Shown: piece by piece, positions 25,283-33,881 of the stretch | Layout of the letters: each line of letters opens with the position of its first letter | Numbering within the stretch: position 1 is the stretch's first letter | Source: Prauserella cavernicola | GTDB taxonomy: Bacteria; Actinomycetota; Actinomycetes; Mycobacteriales; Pseudonocardiaceae | Length of the DNA: 64,000 nt | NCBI RefSeq assembly: GCF_016595675.1 | Contig: NZ_JAENJH010000001.1 | Span: 310,001-374,000, forward strand | Direction of reading: 5' to 3' | Notes under the pieces: model-generated | The model's database searches: none | Told to the model about the DNA's origin: nothing | The model's input: only the letters and a program-made list of their open reading frames with translations | Translations under genes and position numbers: made by a program

Positions 25283-26290
25283 CTACCGGTTCTCGGCCGC
25301 AGGCTCCCGTTCGGAACGGCGGGCCCAGTACGTGGCCAGCAGCGAGCCGGACACGTTGTGCCACACGGAGAACAGCGCGGCGGGCAGGGCGGCCAGCGGC
25401 GCGAAGTGGGTGGTCGCGAGGCTCGCGGCGAGGCCCGAGTTCTGCATGCCGACCTCCACGCTGACGGCGCGGCTCGAGGACTCGCCGAGCCCGGTGAGCC
25501 GTCCCGCGGTGTAGCCCAGCAGCAGTCCCGCGCCGTTGTGCGCGATCACGGCCAGCACGAGCAGCGCGCCGCTGGTGGCGATCACGTCGGCGTTGGCACC
25601 GACCACCGCGGCCACGACCAGCAGGATGCCCGCCGAGGACACCAGCGGCAGGTAGGGCAGCACGCGCACCACGAACCGGCCCGCCACCGACCGCAGCAGC
25701 ACGCCCGCCACGATGGGCAGCAGCACCACCTGCAGGATCGAGGCGAACAGATCGCCGAAGCCGACGGGCAGATCCGACCCGGCCAGCCACAGCACCAGCA
25801 GCGGCGTCAGCACCGGGGCGATCAGCGTCGCCACCGACGTCAGCGTCACCGAGAGCGCCACGTCGCCGCGGGCGAAGTAGACGATCACGTTGGAGGCCGT
25901 ACCGCCGGGTGAAGCGCCCACCAGGATCATGCCGACCAGCAGCATGCCGGTGAACCCGAACAGCGAGCCGATGCCCCACGCCGTCAGCGGCATGATCGTG
26001 AACTGCGCCAGCAGCCCGATCAGTACGGCGTGCGGCCTGCGCAGCACCAGCGCGAAGTCCGAGGCGCGCAGGGTCAGGCCCATCCCGAACATGATCACGC
26101 CCAGGAGCACGGGAACGTACTCCGAGAGCTTCGCCGCCTGATCCGGCACGAGCATCCCGGCGAGCCCGCCGAGCAACACCAGCACCGCGAACCACCGGCC
26201 CGCGAACTCGGCGACCTTGAGCCACACACCCCGCTGCTTCGCCATGTCCTCCGCCAGTGATCGCCGGTCCGGGCGATCACTGTAGGACAC
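25283..26290 (-). CDS. Bile acid:Na+ symporter (BASS) family transporter
   Basis: 335 residues with about ten membrane helices. BASS marks: VLLGVIMFGMGLTL near 65, ILVGASPGGTASNVIVYFARGDVALSV near 125 (crossover helix and sodium site) and SVEVGMQNSGLAASLA near 285. Bacterial members take up organic anions, such as 2-keto acids or pantoate, with Na+. Start GTG 26290, or ATG 26245 with GGAGG only two bases away; the core is unaffected. Upstream partner of DUF1989 in a two-gene operon. Substrate unknown. Confidence 0.85.
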   Translation of the reverse strand: MSYSDRPDRRSLAEDMAKQRGVWLKVAEFAGRWFAVLVLLGGLAGMLVPDQAAKLSEYVPVLLGVIMFGMGLTLRASDFALVLRRPHAVLIGLLAQFTIMPLTAWGIGSLFGFTGMLLVGMILVGASPGGTASNVIVYFARGDVALSVTLTSVATLIAPVLTPLLVLWLAGSDLPVGFGDLFASILQVVLLPIVAGVLLRSVAGRFVVRVLPYLPLVSSAGILLVVAAVVGANADVIATSGALLVLAVIAHNGAGLLLGYTAGRLTGLGESSSRAVSVEVGMQNSGLAASLATTHFAPLAALPAALFSVWHNVSGSLLATYWARRSEREPAAENR

Positions 26291-26340
26291 GGTCGCGTGT
26301 GGCTCGGCTCACCCGGCTACTCGCGGGGTGACGGCGCCGT

Positions 26341-27756
26341 TCAGGGCCGCAGCGGCAGCCGCACCTGGAACCGTGTGTCGCCGGGAACGGACTCGACACG
26401 CAGGTCGCCGTGGTGCTTCTTCACCACGATGCGCCACGAGATGTCCAGACCGAGTCCGGTGCCCTCACCGAAGGGCTTGGTGGTGAAGAACGGGTCGTAG
26501 ATGCGGCCGAGGATCTCGGGGTCGATGCCGGGTCCGGTGTCGCCGATCTCGACGAGCAGCCGGTCGCCGTCGGCCGCCGTGCGCACCGTGAGGGTCCCTC
26601 CGCCGTCCATGGCCCAGACCGCGTTGTCGACGAGGTTCGTCCAGACCTGGTTGAGCTCCGCCGCGTAGACCGGGATCGGCGGGAGCTCGCGGTCGTAGTC
26701 CCGCACCACCGTGATGCCGTCGCCGATCTTGCGGGCCAGCATCGTGAGGGTGCTGTCGAGCAGCTCGTGCACGTCGACCGTCCGGTTGGGTGCGCGGTCG
26801 AGCTGGCTGTACTGCTTCGCGGCGCCGACGAGGCTGGACACGCGCGTGGTCGAGTCCTCGATCTCGCTCATCAGCTGTTCGGTCTCGATCGTGTAGTACA
26901 GCCAGCGGATCGCGCCCTCGAGCTGGTCGGGCTGACCGACGGTGGCCGCCACCTTCTCGAACCAGCTCGGACCGAGCCCGGCGGCGACGAAGGTCGCGGC
27001 CATCTCCCAGCCGCCGCCGATGTCGTGGTCGTCGAGCCAGTCGGTGACGGCGTCCTCACGGTCACCGGCCTCCATCGGACTCAGATCGGGCGCTTTGGCC
27101 GCGTGTTCGACCGCGTCCTCCTGCAGCGTGATGAGCGACTCGAGGATCGCCCTGTCGAACGGTCCGCTCGCGATGAGGCGCAGCTTGTGGCGCATCGCCG
27201 TGACGCGTTCGCGCAGCGAGCTGGTGGCGCGCACGGCCGCGGCGGCGGGGTTGTTCAGCTCGTGGGTGAGCCCCGCCGACAGCGAGCCGAGCGCGAGCAG
27301 CCGTTCGCGCTGGGCGACGGCCTGCTGCGTGTTGTGGAAGCCGAAGAACAGGCCCTCCAGCATGTGCACGGCCATGGGGAACCAGTCGCGCATCACGGAG
27401 GCGAGCTTCTCGGCGTCGAGCACGTAGAAGCGCGACGGCTCGGTGACGGTGAGCGTGTTGTTGTAGACCTGCGGGACCTGGTCGCCGAGATAGGCCTGCC
27501 ACGCGCCCGCGTACACCCCGCGCTGGGTGGTGCGGTGAGTCTCCACGTCGTCGTCGCCGACGCGGCGCGACAACGAGACCCCGCCCTCGATGAGGACGTA
27601 GAAGCACGTCGCGGGCTCGCCCTCGGTGAACAACACGCCCTGCTCGACGGTGGTGACGAACCCTTCCCGGCAGAGCCGGTCGAGCTGCTCGTCGGTGAGC
27701 TTCTCGAACAGGAACAGGGTGCGCAGTTCCTCGGCGTCGCAGGGGCCCTTGGTCAT
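26341..27756 (-). CDS. Sensor histidine kinase with N-terminal cyclic-nucleotide-binding-like domain
   Basis: 471 residues, soluble. Residues about 12-130: Crp-like beta-roll domain (LFEKLTDEQLDRLCREGFV, QGVLFTEGEPATCFYVLIEGGVSL). The phosphorylated His is His165 in SAGLTHELNNP. An unusual helical insert of about 130 residues separates it from the second half, which has N-box NQVWTNLVDNAVWAM, G1 DTGPGI, F-box PFFTTKPFGEGTGLGL and G2. Its start codon overlaps the stop of the receiver-flavoprotein gene (ATGA), and GGAG lies in that gene's last codons. The pair is almost certainly one two-component unit. Confidence 0.9.
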   Translation of the reverse strand: MTKGPCDAEELRTLFLFEKLTDEQLDRLCREGFVTTVEQGVLFTEGEPATCFYVLIEGGVSLSRRVGDDDVETHRTTQRGVYAGAWQAYLGDQVPQVYNNTLTVTEPSRFYVLDAEKLASVMRDWFPMAVHMLEGLFFGFHNTQQAVAQRERLLALGSLSAGLTHELNNPAAAAVRATSSLRERVTAMRHKLRLIASGPFDRAILESLITLQEDAVEHAAKAPDLSPMEAGDREDAVTDWLDDHDIGGGWEMAATFVAAGLGPSWFEKVAATVGQPDQLEGAIRWLYYTIETEQLMSEIEDSTTRVSSLVGAAKQYSQLDRAPNRTVDVHELLDSTLTMLARKIGDGITVVRDYDRELPPIPVYAAELNQVWTNLVDNAVWAMDGGGTLTVRTAADGDRLLVEIGDTGPGIDPEILGRIYDPFFTTKPFGEGTGLGLDISWRIVVKKHHGDLRVESVPGDTRFQVRLPLRP

Positions 27757-29429
27757 GGCTTCTCCAGGTAGCGGTGGACGAGGGAGACGGCCATCGCGCC
27801 GTCCCCGACGGCCGAGGCGACGCGCTTGACGGACTCGGCCCTGGCGTCCCCGGCCACGAATACGCCGGGCAGGCTTGTCTCGAGGTGGTAGGGGTCGCGC
27901 TCGGGGACCCAGCCCTGCGGCCGCTTGCCGTCCACGACCAGGTCGGGTCCGGCCAGTACGAACCCGGCGTCGTCACGGGCGACCACCCCGTCGAGCCAGT
28001 CGGTGTGCGGGCTGGCGCCGATGAACACGAACAGCCACGACGAGTCCACGAGTTCGACCTCGCCGCTGCGCAGGTCGCGCAGTTCAAGGCGTTCCAGGTG
28101 GTCCTCGCCGTGCGCGCAGACCACCTCGGTGCTGGTGCGCACCGTGATGTTGGGCTGGGCCGCGATCTGCTGGATGAGGTAGTGCGACATCGACGCCTCG
28201 AGCGAGGTGCCGCGCACCAGCATGGTCACCGACTTGGCGCTCCTGGCGAAGTAGACCGCGGCCTGGCCGGCGGAGTTGGCGCCGCCGACCACGTACACGT
28301 CCTGCTCGGCGCAGCTGGCGGCCTCGGTGAGCGCGGAGCCGTAGAACACGCCCTTGCTGGTCAGCTCGTCCAGGCCCGGCGCGCGGAGCTGCCGGTAGGA
28401 CACGCCCGTCGCGAGGATGACGGAGTGGGCGTGCAGTTGCGAACCGTCCGCGAAGCGCACCGAGCGGGCCGATCCGTGGGCGGAGAGTCCCACGGCGTCG
28501 CGGGTGGTGAGGACTTCGGCGCCGAACCGGGTGGCCTGCCGCCGCGCGCGGTCGGTGAGCTGGGAGCCCGAGACGCCGTCGGGGAAGCCGAGGTAGTTCT
28601 CGATGCGGGAGCTCTGCCCGGCCTGGCCTCCGGTGGCGGTGCGTTCGACCAGCACCGTGCGCAGTCCCTCCGACGCCGCGTAGACGGCGGCGCCGAGCCC
28701 GGCCGGGCCACCGCCGATCACCACGACGTCGTAGAAGTCCGACGACGGCACCGTCGACAGACCCACGCGTTCGGCGAGTTCGGCGTCGCTCGGGGCGACG
28801 AGCGCGTCGCCGCCCGGCGGGACGACCACCGGCAGCCGGAGCCCGTCCGCGCCCGCGGCGTCGAGCAGTCGCCTGCCCTCGGGCTCGTCGGCGAGGCACC
28901 AGCGGTAGGCGATCTGGTTGCGCGCGAGGAAGTCGCGGACCTCGTGCGAGCGCGCGGACCAGCGATGGCCGACCACCCTTGTCTCGGTGACGGGCGTGCG
29001 GTCGGACGTGCGCCAGGCGTCGAGCAGCGCGTCGACGACGGGGTAGAGCTTCTCCTCGGGCGGGTCCCACGGCTTGAGGAGATAGTGGTCGAGGTCGACG
29101 ACGTTGATGGCCTCGATCGCGGCCCCGGTGTCGGCGTAGGCGGTGAGCAGCACGCGCCGCGCGGCCGGGAACAGGTCCATCGCCTGCTCGAGGAACTCGA
29201 TGCCCGTCATGCCGGGCATCCGGTAGTCGGCGAGCAGCACGGCCACCTGATCGCCACGCAGCGTGATCTCGCGCAGGGCCTCCAGCGCCTGCTCACCCGA
29301 CTCGGCGCGCACGACGCGATGGTGCTCGCCGTAGCGGCGCCGCAGGTCTCGCGCGACGGCACGGGAGATGCTCGGATCGTCGTCCACCGTCAACAGGACC
29401 GGGCGCAGGCCGGCCAGACTCTCGGTCAC
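27753..29429 (-). CDS. Receiver domain fused to thioredoxin-reductase-like flavoprotein without redox cysteines
   Basis: 558 residues from GTG 29429 (a TTG 13 codons upstream lacks a ribosome-binding site). Residues about 10-135: response-regulator receiver, phosphorylated Asp about 68 in LLADYRMPG, Lys in LLKPWD. About 145-225: glutaredoxin-like segment with RWSARSHEVRDFL where C-x-x-C would be. About 235-558: FAD/NAD(P)H domain like thioredoxin reductase (VVIGGGPAGLGAAVYAASEG, ENYLGFPDGVSG, VYVVGGANSAGQAAVYFA, GVFVAGDAR). The CATC dithiol is missing: GSALTEAASCAEQ keeps one Cys. So phosphorylation probably controls an NAD(P)H:flavin reaction that does not use the usual dithiol. Coupled to the histidine kinase by ATGA overlap. 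Confidence 0.88.
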   Translation of the reverse strand: MTESLAGLRPVLLTVDDDPSISRAVARDLRRRYGEHHRVVRAESGEQALEALREITLRGDQVAVLLADYRMPGMTGIEFLEQAMDLFPAARRVLLTAYADTGAAIEAINVVDLDHYLLKPWDPPEEKLYPVVDALLDAWRTSDRTPVTETRVVGHRWSARSHEVRDFLARNQIAYRWCLADEPEGRRLLDAAGADGLRLPVVVPPGGDALVAPSDAELAERVGLSTVPSSDFYDVVVIGGGPAGLGAAVYAASEGLRTVLVERTATGGQAGQSSRIENYLGFPDGVSGSQLTDRARRQATRFGAEVLTTRDAVGLSAHGSARSVRFADGSQLHAHSVILATGVSYRQLRAPGLDELTSKGVFYGSALTEAASCAEQDVYVVGGANSAGQAAVYFARSAKSVTMLVRGTSLEASMSHYLIQQIAAQPNITVRTSTEVVCAHGEDHLERLELRDLRSGEVELVDSSWLFVFIGASPHTDWLDGVVARDDAGFVLAGPDLVVDGKRPQGWVPERDPYHLETSLPGVFVAGDARAESVKRVASAVGDGAMAVSLVHRYLEKP

Positions 29430-29527
29430 GGTGTCGAGTATGCCGCCACTGCCAGCCGACTCTGACAAATTACGCGGTTGAGGGACGGGCGTGGTGGGTA
29501 CGCGGTCGCCATGACGAAGGCGGCGAC

Positions 29528-29989
29528 GTGATCGGCGTCAGCCGGGTGGTTCCGGCACCACCGCACGAGGTGTTCGGGGTGCTGGCCGACGGCTGGTCGT
29601 ACGCGGGCTGGGTGGTGGGCAACGCCCACATCAGGACGGTGGACGGTGATTGGCCCTCCGTGGGCAGCCGCATCCACCACAGTGCGGGCATGTGGCCGGT
29701 GCAGGTGCCCGACGTGTCGACGGTGGTGGCGATGCGGCCGGACGAGCTGCTGGAGCTCGAGGCGCGGCTGTGGGTGCTCGGCAGAGCCAGGGTACGGCTC
29801 ACGTTGCAGCCGCAGCTCGACGGCGGCACCGAGGTGATCATGGAGGAGCGGGTGGTGTCGGGGCCGGCGTCGCTCGTGCCGGTGGCCGTGCAGGCGCTGG
29901 TGGTGAAGCCACGCAACGCCGAGGCGCTGGGCCGGCTCTGCGACATCGCCGTGGCCCGCACGGCGCTGGCGGGCGCCCGGCACCTCTGA
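29528..29989 (+). CDS. SRPBCC-family protein
   Basis: 153 residues with the polyketide-cyclase/START-like pattern: SRVVPAPPHEVFGVLADGWSYAGWVVGNAHIRTVD, then PSVGSRIHHSAGMWPVQVPDVSTVV and a C-terminal helix. Start GTG 29528. It is 260 bases before a second SRPBCC gene of the same length on the same strand, but the two share only the fold. No enzyme activity can be assigned; these proteins bind hydrophobic ligands. Confidence 0.75.
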   Translation: MIGVSRVVPAPPHEVFGVLADGWSYAGWVVGNAHIRTVDGDWPSVGSRIHHSAGMWPVQVPDVSTVVAMRPDELLELEARLWVLGRARVRLTLQPQLDGGTEVIMEERVVSGPASLVPVAVQALVVKPRNAEALGRLCDIAVARTALAGARHL

Positions 29990-30248
29990 GCGCCGGGACT
30001 CCACCGTGGACGGTGGGGGAGCGGCACGATCCACGTCGGACTCACCGGCGCCGGGCGCACTTGAGTCACGCCTCCTGACGCGCCGGTGCCCGCCCGTCAG
30101 TTCGATGGTGTCCGCCACGGTGAAGTCCGCGGCGACCGTGCCCGGCATCCGGTTCGGATGTGTGTCCCGTGCACTCGCGGGTACCCGACCACGACGACCT
30201 GACGCACGAGGTGCGTCTGACCCCCGAGTGCGGAACGAGGAGGTTGTG

Positions 30249-30710
30249 GTGAGCACGATCATCAAGGCCGTCGATGTGAACGTTGCCGTATCGACCGCCT
30301 ACAACCAGTGGACGCAGTTCGAGTCCTTTCCGGAGTTCATGGAAGGCGTCGACGAGGTGAGGCAGCTGGACGCGACCCGCACGCACTGGGTCACCAGGAT
30401 CGGTGGCATCACGCGGGAGTTCGACGCCACGATCACCGAGCAGCACCCCGACGAGCGCGTGGCGTGGACCTCGGACTCCGGTCCGAACCACGCCGGGGTG
30501 ATCACGTTCCATCGCCTCGGCGATGGCGTCACCCGCGTGACGGCGCAGATGGACATCGACCCCGAGGGCTTCGCCGAGAACGTGGCCGACAAGGCCGGGC
30601 TGATCGACCAGCGCGTCAACGGGGATCTCCAGCGGTTCAAGGAGTTCATCGAGGACCGCGGCCGGGAGACCGGTGCGTGGCGAGGCGACATCGACCGCCC
30701 CGGGCAGTAG
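30249..30710 (+). CDS. SRPBCC-family (polyketide cyclase/dehydrase-like) protein
   Basis: 153 residues: VNVAVSTAYNQWTQFESFPEFMEGVDEVRQLD is the classic N-terminus of the cyclase/dehydrase group, followed by THWVTRIGGITREFDATITEQHPDERVAW and a C-terminal helix (IDQRVNGDLQRFKEFIED). GTG 30249 is chosen because GAGGAGG ends five bases before it; the open frame upstream has no domain. The 259 bases before it hold no other gene. Similar proteins in actinobacteria are often stress-induced, but no clear promoter was recognised. Ends flush against the convergent crotonase gene. Confidence 0.82.
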   Translation: MSTIIKAVDVNVAVSTAYNQWTQFESFPEFMEGVDEVRQLDATRTHWVTRIGGITREFDATITEQHPDERVAWTSDSGPNHAGVITFHRLGDGVTRVTAQMDIDPEGFAENVADKAGLIDQRVNGDLQRFKEFIEDRGRETGAWRGDIDRPGQ

Positions 30711-31499
30711 TCACCGGCCGGTGAAGCGTGCGTCGCGCCGTTCGAGGAAGCTCTGGACGCCCTCGGCGGCGTCCTCACTGGACACGATGCCGGGCATCGC
30801 GGCGCGCAGGTGCTCCGCGGCCTCGGCTTCGGAGCCGGAGCGCAACGCGACCCTGGCGTTGGCCAGCGTCGTCCGCACGCCCAGGGGTGCCTGTGCGGCG
30901 ACGAGCCTGGCCAGTTCGACGGCGCGCGGCAGTTGCTCGCCGGGACGCACCACTTCCTGCACGAGCCCGATCCGGTGGGCCTGTTCGGCGCCGAACTCCT
31001 CGCCGGTGAGCAGGAACCGCATCGCGTTGCCCCAGCCGAGTTGAGCGGGCGCGCGCAGGGTGGCTCCGCCGAAGGGCAGGATGCCGCGGGCGATCTCGAG
31101 TTGCCGGAACCGGACGTCGTCGGCGGCGACCACGATGTCGCTGGCGAGCGCGAGCTCGATCGACAGTGTGAACGCGATGCCCTGGACGGCCAGCACCACC
31201 GGCTTTGGCACCGGTTCCTTCCAGAGCCCGAAGGGGTCGTGCCTGCCCTCGCCCGACAGCGCGTCGGGGCCGTGCTCGGTGACGGCGGGCCACACGTCGG
31301 CGAGGTCGAGTCCCGCGCTGAAGTGGTCGCCGTGTCCGAACACGACACCGACCCTGGCCTCGTCGTCGTCGGCAAGCCGGTCGTAGGCGAGGGCCACCTC
31401 GGTGATGGTGGCCCGGTCCCAGGCGTTGCGTTTGTCGGCCCGGTCGATGCCGATCAGCAGGACGTGGCCGTCGCGTTCGACGGTGACTCGAGGGGACAC
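30711..31499 (-). CDS. Enoyl-CoA hydratase/isomerase family protein, atypical active site
   Basis: 262 residues, crotonase fold. The N-terminal oxyanion-hole loop is FSAGLDLADVW. The second one, normally G-x-A-x-G-G-G, reads GIAFTLSIELALASDIVVAA, with Thr-Leu where the glycines should be. The catalytic-Glu region is FRQLEIARGILPFGGATLRAPAQLGW. It may be a hydrolase, isomerase or non-catalytic member. GTG 31499 follows AAGGAG. It shares no spacer with the convergent SRPBCC gene. Confidence 0.82.
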   Translation of the reverse strand: MSPRVTVERDGHVLLIGIDRADKRNAWDRATITEVALAYDRLADDDEARVGVVFGHGDHFSAGLDLADVWPAVTEHGPDALSGEGRHDPFGLWKEPVPKPVVLAVQGIAFTLSIELALASDIVVAADDVRFRQLEIARGILPFGGATLRAPAQLGWGNAMRFLLTGEEFGAEQAHRIGLVQEVVRPGEQLPRAVELARLVAAQAPLGVRTTLANARVALRSGSEAEAAEHLRAAMPGIVSSEDAAEGVQSFLERRDARFTGR

Positions 31500-31577
31500 G
31501 CTCGGGCTCCTTCGTTGGCTGCGCCGCTCAGACTCTCACGAGAGATATGTATAACGACCTATACGGCTCGGCATTGG

Positions 31578-31595
31578 AGGGGCCTGTTGGCCCCT
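31578..31595. terminator. Short GC hairpin between VOC and crotonase genes
   Basis: AGGGGCC, TGTT, GGCCCCT: a perfect 7-bp stem with a 4-base loop, 37 bases after the VOC stop (minus strand). No T-run follows, so it would be an intrinsic terminator of the weak type common in GC-rich actinobacteria. Confidence 0.5.
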
Positions 31596-31631
31596 TACCG
31601 ACGTCCTCACACCCAAAAACAGCACGGAAGG

Positions 31632-32018
31632 TCAGGGGCAGCGGGTCTCCAGCACGCAGAACTCGTTGCCCTCGGGATCGGTGAGCACGATCCAGGTTTC
31701 GTCGCCCTGACCGACGTCGGAACGCCGGGCGCCCAGTTCGAGCAGCCGGCGCACCTCGTCGTCCCGGCTCCGGTCGGTCGGGTTGACGTCGATGTGGACC
31801 CTGTTCTTGACGGACTTGCCCTCGGGGACCCGGGCGAAAGTCAGGGTCGGAGGAATCGGACCGGGGTGGTTCCTGCCCTCCGGCACCTCGGGCGGGCCGA
31901 TGGTGACGAGTCCGTCCTCCTCGTCCTGCACCACATAGTCGAGGACCGAGCACCAGAACCCGGCCAGCCGGCGAGGATCGGCGCAGTCGATCGCGAGTTC
32001 GGTGAACTTGCTGGCCAC
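31632..32018 (-). CDS. VOC-superfamily (glyoxalase-like) protein
   Basis: 128 residues with the paired beta-alpha-beta-beta-beta modules of the VOC fold: FTELAIDCADPRRLAGFWCSVLDY, then KNRVHIDVNPTD and TWIVLTDPEGNEFCVLE. His and Glu at the usual metal positions (VHID, FCVLE) are present. GTG 32018 has GGGGAGG six bases upstream; an upstream ATG gives a tail foreign to the fold. Members include glyoxalases, dioxygenases and antibiotic-binding proteins, and nothing here separates them. Confidence 0.85.
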   Translation of the reverse strand: MASKFTELAIDCADPRRLAGFWCSVLDYVVQDEEDGLVTIGPPEVPEGRNHPGPIPPTLTFARVPEGKSVKNRVHIDVNPTDRSRDDEVRRLLELGARRSDVGQGDETWIVLTDPEGNEFCVLETRCP

Positions 32019-32072
32019 GTCGAACCTCCCCGTCACGCCGACCTTTGTCGAGGGCCACACACTAATCGCCGG

Positions 32073-32903
32073 TCACTCGATGTCGCGACGCCACAGCAGG
32101 AATCCGCCGACGACCGTGAACACCACCAGGTAGCAGGCCACCACGACCGCGCCCTGCCCGGCGCCGACGACCTCGGAGACCCCGGGCGTCCCTGACGGTG
32201 CGCCCAGTGCCGAGACGAGCGAGCCCGCGTTGGGCCCCGGCAGCACCTTCTGCAGGGACGCGATCCAGTCCACGAGCGGAGCCGCCACGGCGGACAGCAG
32301 GTTCTGCACGGCCAGCAACCACACCAGGCCGAGCCCGATCGGCAGCGCGACGCCGCGCAACGCCACCGCCAGCAGCACCCCCGCCATCGCCCACATCGTG
32401 GTGATCAGCCAGCCGCCACCGGCGCCGACGAGCAGGGCCGGCAGCGATGGCCACGTGATCGGCGCACCCTGCAGCAGCGCGACGCCGAGTCCCGCCGCGG
32501 CACCGGTCGCGAGCAGGGCGAGCACCAGCACGAGCGAGCCGAGCGTGGTCACCACGACCTTGGCGGCGAACACCCGCAGCCGAGGCGAACCCTGCGCCAG
32601 CACGGTCTTCCAGGTCTGCCAGCCGTACTCGCCGCCGACCACCAGCACTCCGAAGATCAGCGCGAGCGCGCCGACGAACACGGGCGTGCCCGCGATGGTG
32701 TTGCCCACCAGCTCGGCGGGCAGCATCGACTCGAGACCTCGGCTGCGCTCACCGGAACGACCGGTGTAGCCCAGGTACGGGATCACGTAGGCGAAGGTCA
32801 GTGTCAGCACCACGGCGACACCCAGGAGCAGCCAGTGCGCGGGCCGCCGGACCTGCTTGCGCAGCTCCGCGCGGACATCGGCGAGGACACGGTCAACGAG
32901 CAC
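32073..32903 (-). CDS. ABC-2 type transporter permease
   Basis: 276 residues, about six membrane helices: one near 20-42 (WLLLGVAVVLTLTFAYVIPYLGY), then a large loop (RSRGLESMLPAELVGNTIAGTPVFVG) and five more, ending LVVFTVVGGFLLWRRDIE. GTG 32903 has GGAGG eight bases upstream and overlaps the ATPase stop by 11 bases, so permease and ATPase are made together. Exports an unknown compound or acts on the membrane; most resembles permeases of the bacitracin/lantibiotic-resistance and NatB type. Confidence 0.85.
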   Translation of the reverse strand: MLVDRVLADVRAELRKQVRRPAHWLLLGVAVVLTLTFAYVIPYLGYTGRSGERSRGLESMLPAELVGNTIAGTPVFVGALALIFGVLVVGGEYGWQTWKTVLAQGSPRLRVFAAKVVVTTLGSLVLVLALLATGAAAGLGVALLQGAPITWPSLPALLVGAGGGWLITTMWAMAGVLLAVALRGVALPIGLGLVWLLAVQNLLSAVAAPLVDWIASLQKVLPGPNAGSLVSALGAPSGTPGVSEVVGAGQGAVVVACYLVVFTVVGGFLLWRRDIE

Positions 32904-33786
32904 GGGAACCACCTCCGGTGAGTTCGAGAAACCTCTGTTCGAGATCCACCTCGGCGGGCCGCAGCTCCCGCACCGCGAGTCCGGAGTGGACCAGCTCGGC
33001 GTTGAGCGCCGCCGCTCGGTCGGCGGGAACATCGACGCGCAGGGCGTCGCCGTCGACCTCGACGCGGCCGTGGCCGACGAGCGAGGTGAGCAGAGTGCGC
33101 GCCTCGGTGAGGGGATCGGCGACCACCCGCAGGCCGCGCGTGCCCAGGTCGGCCACGGCGAGCTCGGCCACCAGACTGCCGCGCGAGATCATGCCGACGC
33201 GGTCGCAGATCTGCTGCACCTCGCCGAGCAGGTGGCTCGAGAGCAGCACGGTCCGGCCCTCGTCGGCAAGCCGGCGGACGGTGGCGCGGATGTCGGCCAT
33301 GCCCGCGGGGTCGAGCCCGTTGGTGGGTTCGTCGAGGATCAGCAGACCCGGGTCCTTGAGCAGCGCGGCGGCCAGACCGAGGCGCTGCTTCATCCCGAGC
33401 GAGTAGGTCGAGTAGCGGTCGCGCCCGCGCTCGGTGAGGTCGACGACGTCGAGCACCTCGGCGACCCTCGCGGTCCCCGCCCCGGCGTGGCGGGCGAGCA
33501 CCCGCAGGTTGTCGCGCCCCGAGAGGTAGGGATAGAACGCGGGGCCCTCGATGAGGGCGCCGACACCGGCGAGGGCGGCGGTGCCACGCACTCCGTACAG
33601 GCGCACCGATCCCGAACTCGGCCGGATGAGCCCGAGCAGCATGCGCAGGGTCGTTGTCTTGCCCGCGCCGTTGGGTCCGAGGAAGCCGTACACCTCGCCC
33701 TGACGCACGGTCAGGTCCAGTTCGTCGACGGCCACGAGGTCGCCGTAGCGCTTGGTCAGCGCGGTGGTTTCGACTGGTTCGCTCAT
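32893..33786 (-). CDS. ABC transporter ATP-binding protein
   Basis: 297 residues. Walker A GPNGAGKTTT near 40, signature YSLGMKQRLGLAAALL near 130, Walker B LLILDEPTNGLDP near 150, His of the switch in LLSSHLLGEVQQ. The C-terminal 85 residues are the usual regulatory tail of the BcrA/DrrA exporters. ATG 33786 or ATG 33795; neither has a strong ribosome-binding site. Partner of the overlapping permease. No dedicated regulator is adjacent. Confidence 0.9.
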   Translation of the reverse strand: MSEPVETTALTKRYGDLVAVDELDLTVRQGEVYGFLGPNGAGKTTTLRMLLGLIRPSSGSVRLYGVRGTAALAGVGALIEGPAFYPYLSGRDNLRVLARHAGAGTARVAEVLDVVDLTERGRDRYSTYSLGMKQRLGLAAALLKDPGLLILDEPTNGLDPAGMADIRATVRRLADEGRTVLLSSHLLGEVQQICDRVGMISRGSLVAELAVADLGTRGLRVVADPLTEARTLLTSLVGHGRVEVDGDALRVDVPADRAAALNAELVHSGLAVRELRPAEVDLEQRFLELTGGGSRAR

Positions 33787-33881
33787 GACACCCATCGTGG
33801 GCGCGCGGAGCGGTGTGGTCGTCCGTCGCGGAGCGCGTTCCGTCGCTACGCCCGCCGACGTAGGTGTGCGAGGCTGCGCGG

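Noticed and set aside
30067-30245. SigB/SigF-type promoter before the SRPBCC gene
   Set aside because: A GGGTAC element is present, but no -35 partner at the right distance.
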